Below the pieces are notes generated by a model. It ran no database searches and was not told the DNA's origin. It was given only the letters and a program-made list of their open reading frames with translations. Below are positions 54,460 through 64,000 of a stretch of DNA of 64,000 nt, one piece after another. The stretch's first letter is position 1, and every line of letters starts with the position of its first letter. The DNA comes from Ligula intestinalis (lineage: Eukaryota; Platyhelminthes; Cestoda; Diphyllobothriidea; Diphyllobothriidae): the NCBI GenBank assembly GCA_036362985.1, contig JAYGXS010000005.1, positions 30,244,876 through 30,308,875 on the forward strand, given 5' to 3'. A program made the translations under genes and the position numbers.

Positions 54460-57400
54460 CTGTCAGGACCACAACAAATGGATTCAGCATGGTAATACCT
54501 ACCAAAACTGCCAGCAGTACTTACTATTCTTTCGCATGTAAATATGATTGTTGTGTCCTTGGACCGAGTTTACTTTAAATTATAGTTTCCAACTGCCAGT
54601 TATCCTTTAGGAAATAACACAAGTTTCCGCCTTTCGCATCCGCCTCACTTTTCGTGCATTCAAAAAAACGCATACAATTTATTTGCACAAATACTCTTTA
54701 TAACACAGCTTTCTCGACTTGAGCTCAAAAAAACTGACATTTCGCGTTCGAAGTATCACGTGTTACGACACAAGGGGTGGCCACAGATGTGGATACTCAC
54801 AGTAAGCACACAGATGACAACTACAAACCATAAATGCATGCGATCTGCGCATGTTCACCGCTATCAAATCATGACTCAGACTATCGTACAATTACCTATG
54901 ATCAAGGATTCTAGACGAAATTCGTGACGTTAGAAAAATTAAACTGTTGTTTTAGTGCTCGTATGCTCTTCTTCTTCTAAACTGCTTTCTGTAACTCGCA
55001 TATTGAGTTCTACCGGATGTTTATTTCATATGCAGCATACTTTTGCAGCAAAAGATTGTTGGCATTCCAATTACCAGCAACTTTCAGCATCTGTTGCTGT
55101 TAGTGGGATAGGGAGACCAACTCTTGTTGGATTTAAATATGCATAGGTATTTGAGCAGAAGATTCAATCGCTGGGAAATTGCATTTTATTCACTCTCCTG
55201 CGCCAGTTGACTGCCTCACTGCTAAGTCGTAAGGCAATTCGACACCTCAGCCGAAAGTAGCCACGAATTTTATTTCTCTCTACTGATGAAACCTGGCTGA
55301 GTTAAATCCCTTTGAAAATGATTACGAAATAAGTAGGAAGCTAGGCTGTTTTTAAATAGCAAATTCGGTTGTTTTAAACTGTAGACGGAAAACTCACTTT
55401 TTAATAGGTTTTACGCCGGGCACTTCAAAGTCAGAATCAACCTCGAGTAGATGAAGTACACGGGCTCCAAAGCGACCATCACTCATTGTGTTAAGGAGTT
55501 TGTCAACATTTGCCTGTGAGAAAAAATTCGGATACATACTCTTGGGATAAGGACGAGGGAGTCGAAGTAGCTGGCGTACCTCGGGCTTTTTCCACCTCAT
55601 TAGAGAACGCTTTCCGTCCAGAAGCCGGTCCACCCGAGAAACACCTTTTTTAAAGAAATGTAGAAAATGCATTGATATTATATACATGGATGTAGGCAAA
55701 GTGCTGACCCCATCTGCTGAGATCAAATAAGATACTTAAGGTGATCTCTGTGAAGGATGTTTTATTCATCGTCTGATATGTCACAGGTATTGAGAAAATA
55801 TCGGCATTATTAAAACGCTGTAATCTTGTTAATAAGAGGTTTGTCTGATTATGGAATACACTACATACGGCCTCAGATAGCGTTTTCAGTAGTACATGCA
55901 GAGCGAAAGCATTCACAGTCTTCAATCTTTAGGGTTCTCCAGATATTAGCACTGCCAATGGGGGATTATTTTAACTTCGATTATTAGGACTTTCGTCAAT
56001 TATTTTCAAATGTTTGCTTTCCGGAGATTTGTGCGTATAAGCTTATTGAAACCTGGAGCACGAATACGAATTTAGTCAATCGATTTATCGATCTGATGTT
56101 GGGATAAAAAGGCCTGCGTAGTCACCTTTGGACTGGCATCACTGCAGTTTTGTTACCCCGTGCCCTTAAACTGGCCATTGTTAACTCTGAGGATGGACTT
56201 CAGTAAGATTTTGAAAGCTCAGACAAATAAAGCCATAATTCCGACAAGCAACGAGCCTTCTTTTTTATTTGGACCACACAATTTAATCGTTATTACAAAG
56301 GAAATTCGTTCATTCGAGAAAATATAGTTCATACTATTCCCAAGCTTACTTTTGGGTAAATATTACTAAACAGTTAGTTGCAACATAAATTACTAGTTTG
56401 GTAAGCAAACAGAGAATGCTATCGCCAAGCCTTCCCCTGCCAAACCCGACTTAGTATTATTAATGCCACCACCCACGTACCACCGGTGACTTCATCAGCA
56501 TAAGCTTTGAACTTTTCTCCAAAGGGCGTCTCGTAGATATCCTCCAGTTTGGGATCTAGCAACTTCTCCTTCACATCATGGCTGAGAAAAGCGCCAATCT
56601 CTCCAACCGTTGGCAAGCCAAAGCAAGGGCCAATCAGGCGAAGAACAAAGGCAGCGATGCGGTTGGGCATTATCAGAGTCTTTGGAGTCTGACAAACGAC
56701 CAACGCGTGCACCAGCCGGGCTCTTAGGTCCTCCAGTGATGATAAATTCAGACGAGGTGCGTAGTCGTAGCCGTAAACGAAAGAACACAGGAAGTCGCGG
56801 CTGTGTTCTGACATGGGTGGGCTAGAAGGGGAGTGGATAATAGGGCAGATATTATGACAGTGTGATGATAAGGTCAAGAAAGTGGACAACTGTCCGAAGG
56901 GTTGGTTGTAAATTCGCAGGAGAACAGGTAAATTGTTGCACTAAATACCTTTAACCAAATTGGAGCAGGAAAAAAAGGCGATGAGTTCACTCATTGGGTT
57001 GAACCGTGACTCCATCAAAATTGAATGCAATTTATGTCTGGAGGAAATTTAGACGGTGTAGGCAAGCAATGTTTGCCGGCGGATCAAGGTCCCATGGCCA
57101 ATGCAAGGCTAGCGTTATTTTAAAAAAGTGCTTTTGCGCCTTTTGGTTGGTTAGTTAGTCAGCACGTTTGAGAGTGCTTCAAATAGCTTAAGTATCTCAC
57201 AGGAACAACTAAACCTAAAAATGTATTTCCACGAATGTTTAAACTGATGGCTATGCTCTTTCATTCTTGTGCAAATTTCAAGCACAACTGAATAAAAATT
57301 GGACGGCTAAAAGCAAATAAAAGCTGCCACTAGTAATAAAGGGGCAGAAGCCAGGAATTTTAAATTTTGTGACCACAAATAACAATATTTACTGACAATA

Positions 57401-60400
57401 GAACGACGGCAAGTATGTGAGCTCATCGCAAAATTAGTTCCTGAAACAGAAAGAAAGATAACATTATCCAGGCTGTGCAAGCTGAAGATTTGTTATTTTC
57501 ATTTTTACCTTTGGATTACTTCCTTTGTTCCATCAATTACCCGACTGTTGAAACTTTTCCATTAAATTTTATGGCACAAAGCATACGAATTAGCACGATG
57601 CAGTATCTGAAATTCCATTTATTTTAAAAGGCTGGCTGAATCAGAGAAATAAGATGAGGTGTTTTGTAAAGCCTTGTATTTTCGGACTTTTGTTGTGGTT
57701 TTAAACACTTATTTTATGCCTCACATTTTTGTAGCTATCAAACAAAAATTGACCTATTTGTTTAAGTTTGGTGAACTCACATTGGTTCTCCTTAAAAAGT
57801 AAATGATAAGCCTGCGCATGAATTTGCTACCAGCACTGGCACCAGAATAAGTTTAAGAGCATGGCGTTTTTCACGAGACAAAATGTCAATATAGGCATTG
57901 TGACTAAGAGGACACTGACCAACTTCTTTTGTTTCGAACCTATAAGTAGCGATACCAAACAAGCTGTTGTAGAGCAAAGTGTTCCCTATTCTGTAAGAGA
58001 CAATTAGGTTTACCTCCTACCCACCCAGACAGGGCACATGAATATGAGCGTCCGTTACTAAGGTGGTTTTTTGCTAAAGGCCACGACAGTGCAGATTAAA
58101 TTAAGGTTAAGCCTTACTATTAGGATTGCTATGCTATAAAACATGAATCTTTCTGGAATTTAACGCAGGGTTACCTATACTACGAGTCTAACTATATCTG
58201 TGTCCTGCAGTGGAAGAGCAGCACAATGATCTCCACTTTCGATTTGTCATTAAGGTATCCATAAAAAACACAGTCTGTCATCGTAACTTTGAATGATCGC
58301 CTTCAAATTACTAATGGCCATAGAAGACATGTGCGAGAACAAGCTTTGCAGCTCCAAGCTGTGTATGTATTTTGAGTAGTCAAACATCTGTATTTTATTT
58401 ACAAATTAATTTATTTACAAAATTTGCCAAATCTGAGAATTGTATAGCCACGAGCCGTGGCTTCAGAATTGTCTGTTCATAAATTATCAATACTACGAAC
58501 AACTTTATGTTTCACATTTAGGCTTCCATGGGAAACGATCTAAAGTGTGGTAATGGTCCTGATATTGAACGTTGAAACACGCCAATTAACTTAACCAACA
58601 TAATGGCTGTCTTTTTTGCACTTGATGTACTTTTCGCGATGCTTAGGGTGTGACTTCAAGGTCCTGGTGGAGCTTCAATTCTACTCGGAGTTCCGTTTTC
58701 TGGGAGCTCCTTCGAATTTGTTACATTTCGAGCAGCAGGTGAGGGTGACACGTGGCATGCCTAGCATAAATCAGGTTTTTGACGTCGGATCAGTGGGTTT
58801 ACACATTCAACAAAGTATGATTTATGCATTTAAAGAAACACAAACTTAAAAACTATAAAGAAAAAAACGAGTTAATTGAGGTAAGGAAAACCTTTTCTGA
58901 TTTCTTCAGTTCAGAATTCATAACTAAGTGGATGGACTACCTCATTAAATCCTACGATTTTTACAAGCAACTCCCTCTTAATGAAACGCAGCCCAAGCTG
59001 TGGCCCCCAAAGTCTTACATCAATTAAGTTATGATTGTTTTTCAGAATAGGGCATTGTATGATTTATGAAACACCAGCTTTTTTAACAAAGTGGGAAACT
59101 CCGAAAAAATGGAAATCGGGGGTGCTATGTAAACTTAACTTTTACATGTAGAGGAAGACCGTTCGTGCAAAACCACTGAGTAAATAAAGCGGTACCAGTA
59201 AAATTGCGTTGGAAAATAATCGTTTTGTCAAATTTTCGAATAAATATGCTTCTTTATTACGTGCAATATAGTGTATGGCTGTTACCGAAGAGCTTTAATT
59301 TCTAGTATTAATTCTAACACGTTTTCACGAGAACTGCTAGCTGTTTCTTTCGCATATGCATCGCTTGACTTATGTTGGACTAAGGCAACCACGTTCTCGC
59401 TTGAAAGGCCTCATCGGAAGATCACAGGAGTAAAATATTGCTTAAGCTCACTTGTGGACATGCCGGGCAGTGACTTATAAATTTAAATAGAATTTTCGGG
59501 AACAATTGCAATCGTACCATTTTTTGTATAATAAAGGTTATAGCCTTCCGCCATATTTTTGTAATTATTTTGATATTTTTATTGCGAAAAGGTTCAGATA
59601 TTTCATGTAATTATAATCAAGACTTTACGATTTTTACTGGATTAAGTCAATTGACCATAAAAAATGAGGATGTTCTATGTGCTTACCAAAACTTTCAGAA
59701 TAAGATATACATTGAAATCTTTTACATAAATAATCAGCTTTTAACATTTTTTCTCATGCAGCTCTCTTTGTGTGTCATAGTTTCAGAACCACCCAATCAT
59801 GTTAACTCAGTGCCAAGAAAAATGAACGTCCACTACAAAAGTCGCGAATGAATATGCTTAAAATTTGATTCAGTAAAAGTCTGCAAGAATTTTCTTCTTG
59901 AAAAAAGGCTTTTCTCATATATTTTGGCGTATGATGTCTGCGTATTTAAATTTTTTGATGAAAAAGTTAAGATCAGAATGCGAAATTTTGGCCAGTGGAT
60001 TAATTTCCGTACCAATTTGGGATATTTATTCTATTATAAATAAAAGAGCTAAATACTTTATCTAAAACGGAACGGTTTCCAGCATGGTTGGTTATTTCTA
60101 CACTCAGTTCTACAATAACAAATACAAACCAGAGTGGCAGTAATATCAACGGCGATATTTGAAAAAAACTGTTTCACAATGTGCCGTGACAACTCTGCCA
60201 AATGTTTTTAAGTTAGATGTCTCCAACTTCATATCAATTGTACAATTAATTTGGTTGCCATATACTAATAAAGTTCTCAAACGAATTCCTTGCCTGTTAC
60301 CCCTCAAATATACAATATAAATTAAATATAGAGTAATGCAAAGCACAACTTCAAGAGTCTATTACTCAATTTTGTGGCACAAAACTTGGCAGATTTGCGG

Positions 60401-62469
60401 AACATAATTTTTAAAACTTATTTCACTTTTCTATTCCCAAAAGTAATGCGCTATCTCCTTTTTACACTAACCTCAATTTCATGGATGCAAAACAAAATTT
60501 TCCATTTTGTGAACAGATAAAATTTAAAAGTTTCTGCTCTAAGTGAATTTCCTTTTTAAGTGCAACATGCACACGCATGAAGTTCTTCTCCGCAGCGTTT
60601 ATTAGCGTAGGAAATTCCTCGGATATCAACAAACGCTGGATTTTGCCCAATTTGGCCTCTATTTTCTCCCAGTATTCTGACCTGAACGTAATTAAATTCT
60701 AGTAAAACAACATTTTGCGACCCAATTCAACCCAATGAACTAACTAAACAACCTTAAGTGTGCGTTAAATTCTCAAATCTCTAACCTTGCATCAGATAGG
60801 CAATCTACTGTAATGCAGGAACAAGTCGAAGTCGTGTCAATAAATTAATTTACTATTCGAACAAAATCAATAATCAACCGTTCTTTGTCTTTATTTTTTA
60901 AGCCCGTAGATTAGTGCTGAAATATTCGAATGGTGGAATTTAGACATTTCTACTCCTCAGCAATAAAAAATAGTATTTAGTGCAGTAGTAAACATGGCAC
61001 TTGTGGATACACAAAGTATATCCAATGTATGCTTTCGATAAATTCTCTTCGGGCCATTACATTTATATGTAAATATTTATGTATGTAAATGCATATGTAA
61101 TGGCCCGAAGAGAATTTATCGAAAGTATACGTATGCTCGCCAACTGTCCTTCTGAATTATCGAATGGGGATTTTCGCCACGTATATCCAATGTCTTGAAA
61201 ACAGGTTTTTAATGCTGGTAATATTTTTCCTAATTGGTGCGCTGTTTTATTCCACGAAGAATTTATGGTCGTGACCTAGTGGTTCAGTCCACAATCATTT
61301 TTTTCAGATATACTAGTCTATTAAACTTATGGTAAAATGCTCCGCATTTGCGGTTCCGTCATCTATACTTCCGAAGTGTGTGAACAGAGGTTACAGCAGA
61401 CACCTGCTTGAGTGGCGAAATCAGCTATTTGCTTGTCTGAGTTTCCAGGTCCATGTACGCATTCCTCATCAAGGTAAGAAGTCACATATGTGCAAGTGCC
61501 GAGGTATACCAGCGTTAAATGTTCCCTGGTCTATACACTTATTTGTCAAGCCCCTGGGGAAAACCCTGGATAAAGTTTAAAAATGAGAGTATTCACTTAG
61601 GAGCACGTAGAAAACGCTGAAGACATATTGCCAAACTAAGGGCCCCGTATAGTTGCCTGAAAGTGGCGAAACGTAGGCAAACCATTGTTGTTGAATATAA
61701 ACTAGTACCTACGTTGTCTGGTAACCGAATCATAAAATATGCATGCATCAATGACCAGCTGTTAACAGACTGAGAATATTTCGTGGTAATCTGCTGAGGC
61801 TGACAGATTCTGGCGGAAATATTTCATCTCAAGTTTTAGCCAGAATCTAGAAAGCTTTCTTACGACGAATTTAATAAAGGCCTTAGCAGTGAGTTTTGAG
61901 GAGATAAAAGGCTAAATTCTGAATAAAAAACTAAATATTTAACAGAAAGGACAAACAGGAAAGGTTCGGGAGGGAGAGCTCCATCGTGTGCCCAATCTTA
62001 TGCAGCTGCGTGGTGAATACGGAAGAATACCAGCTAGCACCTCTGCTTAAAACACACAGGGAATCACAGAAAATGTGGATACTTACTTCATACAACAACC
62101 AGGAGGAGCATAGGCATAGGCTTTCATCTCAGGATAGCATGGTTTTACGAGCACAGAAAGAAGGGAAGTTATGCCGGCGCCCAGGCTGTGTCCAGCGATG
62201 ACAAACGGATAGTCAGGAAATCGTCGTCTGGCCTCCTCAACCCACTGCTCGTCAATCAGACGTCTAGCAATGTTACGTGCTACTCTCGTCATTCCAGCAT
62301 GCCCGATAAAGCGTTTGCCCTCGGGTAGCGTTTTGTCCTCCTCTCGCAGCGGTTCTCCCATGCCCAGGAGGTCCACTAGCTTGTCGTTGCCATTGGCTGT
62401 GCCACGAATAATCAGCACAAGAGCTTGCGTCTGATGGTCCACCACCAACATCAGAGTAGCATCGTAAAA
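54171..62469 (-). CDS. DAGL: Diacylglycerol lipase (DAGL, beta-like), copy B: gene span, 5' part beyond window
   Basis: Paralogue of the gene at 2465-15425, on the opposite strand and tail-to-tail with it. Four exons (62469-62087, 56821-56481, 55644-55398, 54459-54171) have the same lengths and phases as copy A and give about 419 residues. Triad: Ser in GHSLGAG (62187-62185), Asp in YGYDYAPR (56766-56764), His in ARVLHLLE (55453-55451). No stop or frameshift is visible, so both copies look functional. Intron 1 is about 5.3 kb versus 2.4 kb in copy A, intron 2 is 0.8 versus 1.8 kb, intron 3 is 0.9 versus 0.8 kb; the differences come at least partly from transposon insertions. The N-terminal membrane exons should lie right of 64000. 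Confidence 0.9.
54460..55397. other. DAGL copy B intron 3
   Basis: 938 bp. It contains a small PLE 3'-end piece on the - orientation near 55155-55200 (AGAAGATTCAATCGCTGGGA) that copy A lacks; the 54550-54660 part mirrors copy A. Confidence 0.5.
55398..55644 (-). CDS. DAGL: DAGL copy B, exon with catalytic His
   Basis: On the - strand, acceptor AAAAAG precedes 55644 (weak pyrimidine tract interrupted by A's) and donor GTGAGT follows 55398; 247 nt. Encodes GVSRVDRLLDGKRSLMRW and ARVLHLLEVDSDFEVPG with the His at 55453-55451. The segment around PNFFSQ differs from copy A (PERHAQ) and looks freely changing. Confidence 0.9.
55645..56480. other. DAGL copy B intron 2
   Basis: 836 bp, AT-rich, no insert recognised. 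About half the length of the copy A intron, consistent with the PLE fragment at 12662-13080 being a later gain on that side. Confidence 0.5.
56481..56821 (-). CDS. DAGL: DAGL copy B, exon with catalytic Asp
   Basis: On the - strand, acceptor CTTCTAG precedes 56821 and donor GTACGTGGG follows 56481; 341 nt. Encodes PPMSEHSRDFLCSFVYGYD and the LEDLRARLVHAL helix through KAYADEVTGG. From the LEDLR codons to the donor, only about 10 of 262 bases differ from copy A, while the first 26 codons differ freely. The frame continuing into the intron is not part of the protein. Confidence 0.92.
56822..62086. other. DAGL copy B intron 1, no gene
   Basis: 5265 bp. The ends match copy A's intron 1 (56822-57250 and about 61960-62086). 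The middle is extra AT-rich DNA without recognised motifs. 61640-61730 has a GTGGCGAAACGTAGGC block of the kind seen at PLE ends. The frames at 58616-58849, 58824-59027 and 59570-59851 have no family resemblance. Confidence 0.45.
61027..61130. repeat. Near-perfect hairpin (37-38 bp arms)
   Basis: Arms 61027-61064 and 61093-61130 are inverted copies with about one internal mismatch over GTATxCTTTCGATAAATTC and TCTTCGGGCCATTACAT, separated by a roughly 28-base AT-rich loop of ATGTAAAT units. It lies in the intron of DAGL copy B. Could be a small MITE, a footprint of fold-back replication or a structured RNA; the near-perfect arms point to recent origin. Confidence 0.85.
62087..62469 (-). CDS. 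DAGL: DAGL copy B, exon with nucleophile Ser
   Basis: On the - strand, acceptor TTGCAG precedes 62469 and donor GTAAGT follows 62087; 383 nt as in copy A. Encodes FYDATLMLVVDHQTQALVLI, FIGHAGM and YPFVIAGHSLGAG, ending AYAYAPPGCCM. The class-3 lipase core is intact with Ser at 62187-62185. The frame runs a little past both splice sites, so the open frame alone overstates the exon. Confidence 0.93.
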
Positions 62470-63690
62470 CTGCAAGTAGGTGACGAATAGATAAGTAATG
62501 CGGACGAGGAGTCGCGAGAAACTACATGCCACTACTACCTCTCAGTTGAATTAAATACAAACTTAAAAAATGCTTGTTAAGTGACTGTTAAAATGTTGTT
62601 TTTTTCAAAATAAAAAGCCTAACTGCTGAAGGTAAAGAAGTTTCAAATAGAGCTCAGTTGGACCGTCCATATGAAACTCGGCGACAAAAAGGACCTACTT
62701 TTGAACCAGAACTATGCTCACCGTTTCTATTAGGAAGACCAAGTCATCATGCCTTCTTTTGGGCCGGCTGTCGATAGCAGTCATTAACTTCGTCATTATT
62801 ATTAGCATTTATTTTCGTTTATCATGATTGGCTGTAATGAGGCGTCAACACTCTTCTTGGTAGGAAGATCAAGCAACTGGAAAATTCAAAAAAAAACGAC
62901 GGTGATATGCATCCCACTTTGTTGCACCTGTGTTGCTTTTCTACCTAGACTCCCTTTTTGAATTGATCTAAAGCGGCTAGTGGTCATATATTTAAACTGA
63001 CTTGAGAGTTGCCTTCATTCAGCGACCCTAATAGGAGGACTGGAATCATGATTTTCAACGAGTTATCCGCCTGTGATTATTCTCTTCTCTCTTCCAAGAA
63101 GTATTTCCTGTATTATTATTTTTCTTATATCATGATATCGACTGCGAAGGTGCAAATGAAAATTCACGTTGTGATATAATTGTATGTCCGCGCACGCCAC
63201 TCTAGAATGATTATGGATATTACTAGTGCAAATATTATAACAGTATAAGATTAATAGTTTCATGTAATTAATAGAACTATCTTGTCGAACTTAGTTCTAT
63301 ATTATATAGTATAATATTATCATTCAAATGATGTGACCAGCACCTGCGACTTGAGCAGATGGTTTAATGAAAAATTCAGAATAAAATCTGGTTCAAATCC
63401 AGGTCACAGATGTTGGTTTTTTTGGTTGCGCAATCGCCGATTAGTAAGCACAGATATGACAGGAAAGTTTATTTTCATTATCACCGCCGTCCTCATCATC
63501 ATTATCGCTAATAGCACCTCTCACTTTCCAGTGTATCTTAAAAGTATCAGCAATATTAGGCCATTCACCAAAAAACGCGTGCAGTCCAAACTTAACATCT
63601 AAATCGGATTTAAATACCGGTAAATGAAAAGAAAAGCTGGTTATTTTTTACAGAATTTACGATAATAAAGTGTTAATTTTTTCGTTTTTG
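62470..63690. other. Upstream intron of DAGL copy B, mirrored with 7955-9199
   Basis: Alignable almost throughout with the copy A intron (for example AATAAATGCTAATAATAATG / AGTTTCATATG..GGTCCAACT and the CTCTTCCAAGAAGTATTTCC block). Frames at 63063-63263 and 63333-63602 are intron sequence. Conservation here is similar to that of other intron parts, so no special function is implied. Confidence 0.55.
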
Positions 63691-63694
63691 AACA

Positions 63695-64000
63695 TATATA
63701 TGAGAAGAAGAGGCGATCTCGGAAATAATGGGTATAATATCCTGACGTTTTGAAAGCGTACAGGCTAGCATCGTCGGAGGTTGGTGTTACCAATGACTTC
63801 TCGTTCGCTCTCCATCTATTGGCGCTAAATCCCCCGCGGGGGCGGGGCTGGAGCTCCATCATCGTCCTGCTGACCAGGGTTTCTCGCCGTCACCTCGTCG
63901 GAGGGGGAGGGCAGTGTACGCCTGCCAGCGGTCCTTGCTTGCGTCTGCATCGATCGCGTCGGTGCCGCATGTCCTGCTGGCTTCCCCCGTTGGCACTTTC
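63695..64000 (-). mobile_element. Unclassified interspersed repeat at window edge
   Basis: An abrupt switch from AT-rich intron to GC-rich DNA. On the - strand it encodes MMELQPRPRGGFSANRWRAN and then SLVTPTSDDASLYAFKT, followed by GTCAGGATATTATACCC. I recall such a segment as a common tapeworm repeat, probably a PLE or LINE terminal part, but cannot classify it. It cuts the mirror match. Confidence 0.45.

Larger units (their letters stand above)
43440..63690 (-). repeat. Right arm of the mirror-image segmental duplication
   Basis: Counterpart of the left arm in inverted order. It is longer because it gained material: intron 1 of DAGL copy B (about 58.5-61.8 kb) and 48.25-51.55 kb, which holds a LINE fragment and low-complexity DNA. 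At about 63690 the match is cut by an unrelated repeat reaching the window edge, so the arm may continue beyond 64000. Confidence 0.78.

Overview
The window looks like nuclear DNA of a flatworm, most likely a tapeworm of the Spirometra / Dibothriocephalus / Schistocephalus type. This is inferred from five things: small exons with GT-AG introns; many broken Penelope-like elements (PLEs) whose reverse transcriptase is joined to a GIY-YIG nuclease; an RTE-type LINE with a C2H2 zinc-finger tail; tRNA-like short repeats; and a degenerate CCCTAA telomere-type array. No rRNA, tRNA gene, CRISPR array or bacterial operon is visible. Most open reading frames in the window are chance frames in AT-rich DNA or shadows of broken transposons.

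Only one gene family is well supported: an sn-1-specific diacylglycerol lipase (DAGL, closer to the beta type by eye). It occurs twice, in opposite directions. Copy A is on the + strand, with exons at 2465-2621, 9200-9582, 11967-12307, 14088-14334 and 15137-15425. Copy B is on the - strand, with exons at 62469-62087, 56821-56481, 55644-55398 and 54459-54171; its earlier exons lie beyond the right edge. The four shared exons have identical lengths (383, 341, 247, 289 nt), open frames, GT-AG borders and the same Ser-Asp-His triad. Both copies lack their N-terminal membrane region because it lies outside the window.

The two genes are the outer parts of a large mirror-image (tail-to-tail) duplication. 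Matching landmarks run inward from 7955/63690 through introns, exons, a PLE just past each stop codon, PLE remnants at 20.8-22.1 / 46.5-47.8 kb, a short repeat at 22.6-23.5 / 45.5-45.9 kb and a 1.2-kb repeat at 24.2-25.3 / 43.4-44.6 kb. Landmark coordinates sum to about 68.5-71.7 kb throughout. Near the axis, at 34740-34914, is a degenerate interstitial telomeric array in one orientation, flanked by its own inverted repeat of about 60 bp. The innermost arms (about 25.4-43.4 kb) are mostly not mirrored. They hold a CR1-like LINE, a pogo/Tigger-like element, direct repeats and one unexplained candidate exon.

Region by region: 0-2.4 kb, tRNA-like repeats and AT-rich DNA; 2.5-15.4 kb, DAGL copy A with transposon-bearing introns; 15.4-20.3 kb, two PLEs in tandem; 20.3-25.7 kb, PLE remnants and short repeats; 25.7-34.3 kb, repeats and a Tigger-like element; 34.3-36.7 kb, candidate exon, telomeric array and LINE; 36.7-51.5 kb, mixed PLE, LINE and unclassified repeats; 51.5-54.15 kb, third PLE; 54.2-62.5 kb, DAGL copy B; 62.5-63.7 kb, its mirrored upstream intron; 63.7-64 kb, another repeat. 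All calls come from reading and hand alignment; no database search was possible.
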